NCBI GenBank assembly: GCA_003164475.1 | Contig: PLTL01000272.1 | Coordinates: forward strand, 5,544-10,858 | Source of the DNA: Candidatus Dormiibacterota bacterium | Lineage (GTDB): Bacteria; Chloroflexota; Dormibacteria; UBA8260; Bog-877 | DNA: 5,315 bases | Direction of reading: 5' to 3' | Part shown: positions 1 to 4,797 of the stretch, in pieces | How the letters are laid out: each line of letters begins with the position of its first letter | How positions within the stretch are numbered: the first letter of the stretch is position 1 | The notes under the pieces: generated by a model | What the model was told of the DNA's origin: nothing | Seen by the model: the letters and a program-made list of their open reading frames with translations, nothing else | Database searches by the model: none | Program-made: the position numbers and the translations under genes

Positions 1-1
1 G

Positions 2-1240
2 CTCGTCCCCGCGCTGGCTGGCGGGGTGGTCCTGGCGGGGGTCGCGGGCTGGGTCGGGGGGCGCAGCCGCCTGGTCCCCGCGGTTCTCCTGCTCGCCACC
101 GCGGCCGGGATCTCGGTGGCGATCGCCGCCTCGCGCTCCAGCGGCCCCGGTGCTGCGTTCACCGATGTCCACCTCGGTTCCCTGGTCATCTCGAGGTTGG
201 CGGCGGGGATCGTGATCGGCGGCTGGGCGGCGCTGGTGCTCCAGCTCGGGGTGGTGAGGAGCCCGGGCGTCTCGGCAGGAGGGGCCGCGGTGGCGATCCT
301 CGCCGGGGTGGGGTGCTCGCTGGCCCTCGCGACCACCGGCTTCGCCCCGATGGCGCTGCTGCTGGCGATGACCTCAGCTCTGATCTGGATCCGCTGGGTG
401 CACCTGGCCGGCCCACTTCTGCCCCTGCGCAGCCTGGGCCGGCAGTCGGCGCTGGTGTTCTGCGCTCTGGTGGGGGCTGTGGGACTGCTGCCCTCCGAGC
501 GCATCGGGGCGGTCCCGGCGGTCCTGACCGGACTTCTGCTGGTGGGAGGCCTGGTAGGAGTGGTCGGGCTCCTGCCCCTCTCGAGCTGGGTCGGGGCGGC
601 CTCCCGGGTGGCCGTCGCCGAGGCCGCGGTCTGGCGGATCTGGATGGTGCCGACCGGGATCCTGGTCGTGGCCCGGGTGCTGGTCGCGAGTCCCTCCGGC
701 TTGGAGAAGGTGATCCAGCTGCTCCTGGTCGCCCTGGGGCTGGCCACCGCGATCTTCTGGGGCTGCGCCGGGTTCCGGGCGGATCCCTCCACCCGCTACT
801 GGAGAGTGCTGCAGGCCGACGTCGGGGTCATGTGCGTCGGGGTCGCCAGTGGCGATGCCGCCGGCCTGGCCGCGGTGGCGTTGCTGATCGTGGTCCACTG
901 GCTGGTGGGGGCGGCCCTCAGTGAGCCCCAGGGGGCCCGCTCCCACCTGGTGGCCTGGCTGGGGCTGTCCGGGGTCCCTCCCTTCGGCGGCTTCGCGGGG
1001 CGGGTCCTGGCCCTGTTCGGGGCTGCCTTCATGGGCCCGGTGGTGGTGGCGCTGCTACTGATCGTGTTCGGACTCCAGCTGGCCGCGTGCGCGTCGGGGA
1101 TCCGCGAGGCGGTGCGGCGAGCGGCGCTGAGAGGGCCTCGGCTGGGCGAGTCGATTGGGTTGGTGGCGGCCCTGGCGAGCCTGGCGGCGGGGCTGTTGGG
1201 GGGACCGATCCTGAGCGCTTTGTTCGGGCTTCGGGTGTGA
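2..1240 (+). CDS. Complex I / hydrogenase antiporter-like membrane subunit (NuoN/HyfF-like), 5' partial
   Basis: The frame is open to the left edge, so the true start probably lies upstream; the first in-window start is GTG at 26 (residue 1 below, 404 aa from there). The protein is almost entirely hydrophobic, with about 12 possible membrane segments. The best family clue is SGVPPFGGFAGR at residues 315-326, matching the L-x-G-[IV]-P-P-x-x-G-F-x-G-[KR] signature of the NuoL/M/N proton-conducting family. Before it, RVLQADVG followed by a hydrophobic helix fits the KRLLAYSSIAHAG region, and PLSSW (184-188) sits where the family has APFHxW. Family members move protons or sodium through the membrane arm of complex I or related hydrogenases. 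Several expected charged residues look replaced: the TM5 Glu (around AMTSA, 114-118), the TM7 Lys (the GPK position reads MVPTG) and the Lys of GFxGK (Arg here). The subunit may therefore be structural or strongly diverged. It overlaps the next gene by 3 nt. Family assignment is likely, exact subunit uncertain. Confidence 0.7.
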   Translation, partial: LVPALAGGVVLAGVAGWVGGRSRLVPAVLLLATAAGISVAIAASRSSGPGAAFTDVHLGSLVISRLAAGIVIGGWAALVLQLGVVRSPGVSAGGAAVAILAGVGCSLALATTGFAPMALLLAMTSALIWIRWVHLAGPLLPLRSLGRQSALVFCALVGAVGLLPSERIGAVPAVLTGLLLVGGLVGVVGLLPLSSWVGAASRVAVAEAAVWRIWMVPTGILVVARVLVASPSGLEKVIQLLLVALGLATAIFWGCAGFRADPSTRYWRVLQADVGVMCVGVASGDAAGLAAVALLIVVHWLVGAALSEPQGARSHLVAWLGLSGVPPFGGFAGRVLALFGAAFMGPVVVALLLIVFGLQLAACASGIREAVRRAALRGPRLGESIGLVAALASLAAGLLGGPILSALFGLRV

Positions 1241-1980
1241 ACCACCTCCTCTTCGGTTTTGCGCTTTGCGCCGCGCTCGCCGTCTACCCGGGCGGCCTGG
1301 CTGTGGTGGTGGCCGCCCTCGCGGGCGGCGGAGCGACGCTACTGCGCCGAGGCGCGGGTGGGTGGACAGCCTGCCTGGGAGCCATGCCCAGCCCCTTTCG
1401 GCTCATCCTGGGGCTGATGCTGGCCGGCCTGGTCCTGGCGCCCATGCCCTGGCCGGACAACCCGGTCGCGCCGGTGACGGTCTCCTGGGCCTCGGGCAGT
1501 GATCTCGGTGGCATCGGTCTGACCCTGGCTGGGCTCTGGGCTCTGCAGTTGCTGGGCGCCGGGCGCTCCCGGGATGGGAGGGCCCTCGCCGCTGCCGGAG
1601 CCTGGTCGCTGGCGCTGGTGGCGTTGGCGCTGGCCGTCCACTCCGCCACCTGGTCCAGCCTGCTCAGTGCCGGAGGGCTGGGGGCGGAGCTGGGCCGGCT
1701 GCTGCTGGCCGTCCTCGCGCTGGCCACACTTCCGCTCGTCCTGGGGGGGCCCCCCGGAGGTGTCTCGCTGCGGTCCTGTGGCTGGGCGGCGGGCGCCGGG
1801 ATGGCGCTCCTGCTGGCGCTTCCCCAGCTCCGGACCGCTCCTTTCGGCCTGGCCTTGGTGGCCTGGTGGGTCCTCCTGGCGTTGCTGGGGCTGGCCTGGT
1901 GGGCGGGCTCGGCCGGCGGTCCCCGGGTCGTGCGCCGGCTGGGGATGGGCGCCCCCGCTGCTACACTCAATGTTCCGTGA
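1237..1980 (+). CDS. Polytopic membrane protein, possibly a degenerate NuoH/HyfC-like subunit
   Basis: The chosen start is GTG at 1237, which overlaps the previous gene's TGA (GTGA) and gives 247 aa beginning VNHLLFGFAL. The frame is open further upstream to 1087, but that part lies in the preceding gene. No clear Shine-Dalgarno precedes the start, so translational coupling is likely. The product has about six or seven hydrophobic segments and few charges, so it should be an inner-membrane protein. SDLGGIGL (residues 88-95), followed by a helix and then GAGRSRDGRALAAAGAWS, resembles the NuoH/HyfC stretch with a D-x-x-I-G-L helix, a polar SNxKYAL loop and a GALRxxAQ helix. The characteristic downstream Tyr-Glu and the acidic EGEAEL loop of NuoH are absent. 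Pairing with an antiporter-like neighbour supports a complex-I-like module, but similarity is weak and an unrelated membrane protein is possible. That it is a real gene is well supported by the overlap and open frame. Confidence 0.65.
   Translation: MNHLLFGFALCAALAVYPGGLAVVVAALAGGGATLLRRGAGGWTACLGAMPSPFRLILGLMLAGLVLAPMPWPDNPVAPVTVSWASGSDLGGIGLTLAGLWALQLLGAGRSRDGRALAAAGAWSLALVALALAVHSATWSSLLSAGGLGAELGRLLLAVLALATLPLVLGGPPGGVSLRSCGWAAGAGMALLLALPQLRTAPFGLALVAWWVLLALLGLAWWAGSAGGPRVVRRLGMGAPAATLNVP
1962..1967 (+). promoter_or_regulatory. Possible -10 element upstream of maf
   Basis: TACACT, preceded by CTGC and followed by C, fits the high-GC bacterial TANNNT -10 pattern. It lies just inside the 3' end of the upstream membrane-protein gene. 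Initiation would be expected near 1973-1975, giving a maf leader of about 80 nt. No good TTGACA-like -35 lies 16-18 bp upstream. The very similar TGCTAAACTC stands upstream of rplU, which slightly strengthens the call. Confidence 0.35.
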
Positions 1981-1995
1981 AGCGCTTGCCGGCAT

Positions 1996-2031
1996 GGGGA
2001 TCCGATTCCCCTTTGCACTGGCGGTCGCCAG
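1996..2031 (+). promoter_or_regulatory. Tandem small hairpins in the maf leader
   Basis: GGGGA (1996-2000) pairs with TCCCC (2007-2011) around a 6-nt loop and is followed by only three T residues. CTGGC (2018-2022) pairs with GCCAG (2027-2031) around a GGTC loop. The second hairpin ends 6 nt before the AGGAGG at 2038. They could be a weak attenuator or a structure affecting ribosome access. Five-base-pair stems are common by chance at this GC content, so function is unproven. Confidence 0.25.
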
Positions 2032-2037
2032 GGCAAC

Positions 2038-2043
2038 AGGAGG
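2038..2043 (+). promoter_or_regulatory. Shine-Dalgarno site AGGAGG for maf
   Basis: This consensus AGGAGG lies 12 nt before the maf GTG at 2056, rather long, and only 4 nt before another GTG at 2048. The 2048 GTG opens a six-codon frame ending at TAG 2066-2068. The conserved Maf N-terminus begins at 2056 and no other start exists in that frame after the TGA at 1978-1980, so 2056 is the maf start despite the spacing. Confidence 0.6.
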
Positions 2044-2055
2044 CGCCGTGAGGAC

Positions 2056-2730
2056 GTGGCTGAACTAGTTCTCGCCTCGGGGTCTGAGCGTCGACGCCAA
2101 CTCCTGGTGCGGTTGGGGCTGAGGTTCGTCGTGGTCCGGCCGGAGATCGAGGAGCAGATGGTGCCGGGGATGTGCGCCGACCTGGCGGTGCAACTGATCG
2201 CCCGGAGCAAGGCCTATGCTTGCCTGTCGATGGTCGCAGGTGACGACGCCTACCTGCTCGCCGCCGACACCGTCGTGCTCGGCCCGCACGGTCCGCTGGG
2301 CAAGCCGCTGACGGCGGACAAGGCCCGGGAGATGCTGCGGTCGCTGCGGGGGCAGCGTCATGTGGTCCTCACCGGAATCTGCGCTCTGGGCTCGGGCTCG
2401 AAGCGGGAGGCGATTGGAGTCTCCCGCTCGGCGGTCCGGATGCGTCAGTTCAGCGACGCCGAGTTGGAGCAGTACATCGCCGGCGGAGAGCCCCTGGATC
2501 GGGCCGGCTCCTACGCCGTGCAGGGGTTGGGAGGCTCCCTGGTGGATGCCATCGCCGGGCGGACCGACACCGTCATCGGGCTGGACTGCCAAATGGCCAT
2601 GGAGTTGCTCAGCGCGGTCGGCTACCCGACCCCGTTGCCCACCGCTCCCGACCAGCACGTGGCCCTGGGCAAGGCCGCGGCGACCCGGCGCCCCCTGGCC
2701 AGCTCCAACCGGGTAGGGGGGACCCGCTGA
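2056..2730 (+). CDS. maf: Maf-family nucleoside triphosphate pyrophosphatase (YhdE-type)
   Basis: This cytoplasmic enzyme family hydrolyses non-canonical or specific nucleoside triphosphates to monophosphate and pyrophosphate, and has been linked to septum inhibition. All family blocks are present in order: LASGSERRRQLL (residues 6-17), IEEQ (31-34), ADTVV (70-74, with the likely catalytic Asp71), GKP (82-84), AREMLRSLRGQRHVVLTG (90-107) and EPLDRAGSYAVQGLGG (145-160). Arg13, Lys83 and Gln156 occupy positions characteristic of the dTTP/UTP-preferring YhdE group, which suggests that substrate class. The start is the GTG at 2056, giving MAELVLASGS, the usual Maf beginning. At 224 aa it is about 30 residues longer than typical because of a Pro/Ala/Arg-rich C-terminal tail after the final helix (ELLSAVG). 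It is in the same frame as the upstream membrane gene, separated from it by TGA 1978-1980. Its stop touches the possible CTG start of the lipoprotein gene, suggesting co-transcription. Confidence 0.95.
   Translation: MAELVLASGSERRRQLLVRLGLRFVVVRPEIEEQMVPGMCADLAVQLIARSKAYACLSMVAGDDAYLLAADTVVLGPHGPLGKPLTADKAREMLRSLRGQRHVVLTGICALGSGSKREAIGVSRSAVRMRQFSDAELEQYIAGGEPLDRAGSYAVQGLGGSLVDAIAGRTDTVIGLDCQMAMELLSAVGYPTPLPTAPDQHVALGKAAATRRPLASSNRVGGTR
2715..2720 (+). promoter_or_regulatory. Possible ribosome binding site for the DUF11-like lipoprotein
   Basis: The purine run AGGGGG (2715-2720) lies 6 nt upstream of an in-frame CTG at 2727 but 30 nt upstream of the GTG at 2751. The only other purine cluster, GAGG at 2729-2732, is 18 nt from that GTG, also too far. 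The spacing therefore favours the CTG start. Confidence 0.3.
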
Positions 2731-2750
2731 GGCTCCCGGCCATCAGCCGA

Positions 2751-3677
2751 GTGGCGGCGATCTCGTCGCTGGCGCTGGTCCTCGCGTCGTTGTTGGGCGG
2801 CTGTGGCACCCACCGGCTGGGGGGTCTCGAGGTGCGCTCGTCGGTGATCGCCACCGAGTCGACCGCCAGCACCAACTCGGTCCCTCAGGGAACTGACGTG
2901 CAGGTGCGGATCACCGTCACCAACCTCGGCACCAACAGCATCAGCGGGGTGACCGCCCGGGCGGCGGTCCCAGCCGGCTTCACCTACCTCGAGACCGTCA
3001 ACACCGCCACCAACGGGAACTCGGAGCGGACCGCCGACATTGCGCCCAGCACCAGGCAGGCCACCCTGACCTGGGGGGCCTGGACCATGGGTCCCGGGGC
3101 GTCGGGGAGCAGCTCGCAGGTCCTGATCACGGCTGAGCTGGAGGCAACCGGCGCCCCCGCCACCGCCGAGTTCTCGCCGCAGGTGTTTGCCGCCGGCTAT
3201 GTCAACACGCTCTCCGGCACGCCCCTCAGCCTCGCGGTGACCGCGGCGCCACAGCTGAAGCTTCAGCTCGAGGTCAGCCCCGCCGTGGTGGTCGCGGGGG
3301 ATCTGCTCACCTACCAGCTGGTGGTGACCAACACCGGTACCGGCGCCGCGCCCGACACCTCGATGGGCGTCACCCTGCCCGACGACTTCGACTACGGCGG
3401 GGCGATCACCACCTCGGGGAATGCCGGGACCGATGGCGCGACCTTCCCAACGCTGGGGACCGAGGTCCCGGTCTGGACCGGCTTTGACCTCCCCGGGGCC
3501 AGCTCGGCGGGACCCGGGCTTGTCTCGCTCAGCTTCTCGGTCACGGTGCTGGCCACGGTGCCGGACGGGAGCTACGACTGCTCCGCCTCGCTGGTGGCCA
3601 GCACCGGCTCCCAGACTCAGGACTACCTGCAGCAGAACTACGCCGGGCTGGCCACCGTCGAGGTCAGCGGGTCCTAG
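2751..3677 (+). CDS. Predicted lipoprotein with two DUF11-like repeats
   Basis: Coordinates use the GTG at 2751 (308 aa). An in-frame CTG at 2727, overlapping the maf stop as CTGA, would add eight residues (LRLPAISR) and supply the positive charges a signal peptide needs. The hydrophobic stretch ends in LLGGC (residues 14-18), a plausible lipobox with Cys18 as the lipidated residue, so export and membrane anchoring are expected. The mature part is rich in Thr, Ser, Gly and Ala. It carries two copies of a DUF11-type pattern: DVQVRITVTNLGTNSISGVT with VPAGFTYLE (about 48-82), and GDLLTYQLVVTNTGTGAAPD with LPDDFDYGG (about 183-220). Such beta-sandwich repeats occur in bacterial surface and adhesion proteins. 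There is no sortase signal or C-terminal membrane helix. The function is unknown, and its position between maf and rplU is not a standard arrangement. The coding call is strong, the role speculative. Confidence 0.8.
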   Translation: MAAISSLALVLASLLGGCGTHRLGGLEVRSSVIATESTASTNSVPQGTDVQVRITVTNLGTNSISGVTARAAVPAGFTYLETVNTATNGNSERTADIAPSTRQATLTWGAWTMGPGASGSSSQVLITAELEATGAPATAEFSPQVFAAGYVNTLSGTPLSLAVTAAPQLKLQLEVSPAVVVAGDLLTYQLVVTNTGTGAAPDTSMGVTLPDDFDYGGAITTSGNAGTDGATFPTLGTEVPVWTGFDLPGASSAGPGLVSLSFSVTVLATVPDGSYDCSASLVASTGSQTQDYLQQNYAGLATVEVSGS

Positions 3678-3723
3678 CGGAACCAATCCCTGCGCTCCCG
3701 ATCGAGCCCAGATCCGGCTCTGC

Positions 3724-3729
3724 TAAACT
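3724..3729 (+). promoter_or_regulatory. rplU: Possible -10 element of the rplU-rpmA-obg operon
   Basis: TAAACT, preceded by TGC (an extended -10 feature) and followed by C, is the most promoter-like sequence in the 141-bp gap before rplU and one of its few AT-rich spots. Transcription would start near 3735, leaving a leader of about 85 nt. The hexamer 17 bp upstream, ATCGAG, is a poor -35, so recognition might depend on the extended -10 or an activator. Confidence 0.45.
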
Positions 3730-3743
3730 CGCATGCCGAACCC

Positions 3744-3788
3744 GAGGTGCTCTGGCGCCTCTGCTCGGTGGGCTGCCGCCTGGCGCCC
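3744..3788 (+). promoter_or_regulatory. Two strong hairpins in the rplU leader, candidate autoregulatory RNA
   Basis: GAGGTGC (3744-3750) pairs with GCGCCTC (3755-3761) over a TCTG loop: seven pairs, one a T-G wobble. GGGCTGCC (3770-3777) pairs with GGCGCCC (3782-3788) over a GCCT loop: seven pairs with T3774 bulged. A competing helix, CCGAG (3742-3746) with CTCGG (3764-3768), would exclude the first hairpin. The structures lie between the putative transcription start and the Shine-Dalgarno at 3807. L21 operons in some bacteria have structured leaders, so feedback control is possible, but I do not recognise a described RNA family here. Confidence 0.35.
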
Positions 3789-3806
3789 GCCCCGCTCCGA
3801 CTCTCC

Positions 3807-3813
3807 AAGGGAG
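3807..3813 (+). promoter_or_regulatory. rplU: Shine-Dalgarno site for rplU
   Basis: AAGGGAG lies 5 nt before ATG 3819. It decides the start: the frame is open back to a GTG at 3747, but the L21 family sequence begins [13 protein letters not shown] exactly at 3819. Confidence 0.75.
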
Positions 3814-3818
3814 TTCTG

Positions 3819-4508
3819 ATGTACGCGATCGTCCAGGTGGGTGGACGCCAGTATCGGGCGGCGCCCGGTGACCGTCTCGTGGTGGACCGCCTGAACGTCG
3901 AGCCCGGGACTCGGTTCCAGCTGGCGGACGTCAGGATGCTGGTCGCCGAGGAGGGGGATTCCGCTGAGACACAGATCGGCCGTCCCCGCCTGGAGGAGGT
4001 CTCGGTGGTGGCCCGGGCGGTGAGCCACTTCAGGGGGCCGAAGATTCTGGTCTTCAAGTACAAGCCCAAGAAGCGCTACCGGCGCCGCCAGGGGTTCAGG
4101 GCCGAACTTACCGAGCTGCGGATCGAGGAGGTCCGGCCGGGAGGGTACGAGGTCGAGGCGGTGGAGGAGAGTCCGGCACCGAGGCGGGCCGCCCCGCGCT
4201 CATCGAAGGTGGCCGCCGCGCCCTCGGCAGACCAGGCCGAGGAGCCCGCCGCCGTGGGGATGGAGAGCGCTGCCGTCGAAGCCGTCGCCAAGGGCGGCGG
4301 AGCTACCAGGCGCCGCGCCGCCGCCAGGCCGGTCGACGAGGGCCCGGCCGCTGGCAGCTCGGAGACGAAGGCCGGGAGGCCGAGGGGTGTCCGAGCTGGC
4401 GGTGCCGCCAAAGCCGTCGGCCCGGTGACCCGGTCCGGCACCGGGAGGACGGCATCTCGGACCAGGTCCAAGCCCAAGGAGGCGGAGGAGCAGGTGGATG
4501 GCTCATAA
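3819..4508 (+). CDS. rplU: 50S ribosomal protein L21 with long low-complexity C-terminal extension
   Basis: L21 binds 23S rRNA in the large ribosomal subunit. The start at ATG 3819 gives the family N-terminus [18 protein letters not shown]. The diagnostic C-terminal signature [15 protein letters not shown] is at residues 80-94, and the core ends near residue 105 (ELRIEEV). Bacterial L21 is normally about 100-105 aa, whereas this protein is 229 aa. Residues from about 107 onward form a tail rich in Ala, Arg, Lys, Glu, Gly and Pro, with basic clusters such as TRRRAAARP and [12 protein letters not shown] and an acidic end ([10 protein letters not shown]). It has no hydrophobic core and is probably disordered. 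The tail is in frame with no interruption and contains the rpmA ribosome binding site near its end. It overlaps rpmA by 11 nt, so translation of L27 is probably coupled. The core identification is secure; whether the tail contacts RNA, other proteins or DNA is unknown. Confidence 0.97.
   Translation: MYAIVQVGGRQYRAAPGDRLVVDRLNVEPGTRFQLADVRMLVAEEGDSAETQIGRPRLEEVSVVARAVSHFRGPKILVFKYKPKKRYRRRQGFRAELTELRIEEVRPGGYEVEAVEESPAPRRAAPRSSKVAAAPSADQAEEPAAVGMESAAVEAVAKGGGATRRRAAARPVDEGPAAGSSETKAGRPRGVRAGGAAKAVGPVTRSGTGRTASRTRSKPKEAEEQVDGS
4484..4490 (+). promoter_or_regulatory. rpmA: Shine-Dalgarno site for rpmA
   Basis: GGAGGAG lies 7 nt before ATG 4498 and inside the last codons of rplU, with a second AAGGAGG at 4476-4482 just upstream. 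The pair of purine-rich sites inside the L21 tail indicates strong reinitiation for L27. Confidence 0.7.
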
Positions 4509-4767
4509 GAAGGGGGGCGGCAGCAGCCGCAACGGGCGAGACAGCCAGTCCCAAAGACTGGGGGTCAAGGTCTACGGCGGCCAGACGGTGGGTGCCGGTG
4601 CCGTGCTGGTCCGTCAGCGTGGCACCCGGATCCTGGCCGGATCGGGAGTCGGGGTCGGACGTGACCACACCCTGTTCGCGCTGGCCTCCGGGGTCGTGCA
4701 GTACCGGCCGTACCGCACCGACCGGACCCGCGCCTCGGTCACTCCAGCCGGCGACAGCCCGGCCTGA
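4498..4767 (+). CDS. rpmA: 50S ribosomal protein L27
   Basis: L27 sits near the peptidyl transferase centre, where its N-terminal tail contacts tRNA. The N-terminus [20 protein letters not shown] is essentially the family consensus, followed by [23 protein letters not shown] and the [11 protein letters not shown] block (residues 53-63). There is no Firmicutes-type cleavable N-terminal extension, so the functional Ala-His-Lys end follows the initiator Met directly. The length is 89 aa, slightly more than the usual 85 or so; the end ([16 protein letters not shown]) is less conserved. The segment [11 protein letters not shown] departs modestly from the usual KFHPGxNVGRG. The start overlaps the rplU stop by 11 nt, and the stop at 4765-4767 is 30 nt before obg. 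Transcription with rplU is expected. Confidence 0.97.
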   Translation: MAHKKGGGSSRNGRDSQSQRLGVKVYGGQTVGAGAVLVRQRGTRILAGSGVGVGRDHTLFALASGVVQYRPYRTDRTRASVTPAGDSPA

Positions 4768-4797
4768 CCCCGAGGGGGCCCCTGCCCGGTTAGGCTC
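4768..4797 (+). other. Short rpmA-obg intergenic spacer with GC-rich inverted repeat
   Basis: This 30-nt spacer contains CCCC (4768-4771) facing GGGG (4775-4778) over a 3-nt loop, and a GGGGCCCC self-complementary core beside it. No T-tract follows, so it does not look like a terminator. TAGGCT at 4791-4796 resembles a -10 hexamer but lies 1 nt before the obg GTG, too close to serve that start. Confidence 0.3.

Noticed and set aside
1284..2210. Long open frame on the minus strand opposite the second membrane gene and maf
   Set aside because: It has Ser/Pro/Arg-rich composition without motifs and runs across the boundary of two + strand genes, one of which (maf) is certain.
2622..3686. Long open frame (354 codons) on the minus strand opposite the lipoprotein gene
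   Set aside because: Its translation is a Gly/Arg/Asp-rich low-complexity sequence with no family signature, as expected opposite a GC-rich gene; the + strand has a signal peptide and DUF11-like repeats.
3704..3720. GAGCC/GGCTC inverted repeat after the lipoprotein gene as a terminator
   Set aside because: It has only five base pairs with a 7-nt loop and no following T-tract; it lies directly before the promoter-like TAAACT and could occur by chance at this GC content.
3747..3818. Upstream GTG start for L21 adding 24 residues
   Set aside because: The family sequence begins at ATG 3819 with a good AAGGGAG 5 nt before it, and the extra segment falls in the hairpin-rich leader.
4791..4796. TAGGCT as a promoter for a leaderless obg transcript
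   Set aside because: A -10 this close (1 nt) to the GTG would start transcription inside the gene, after the start codon supported by homology.
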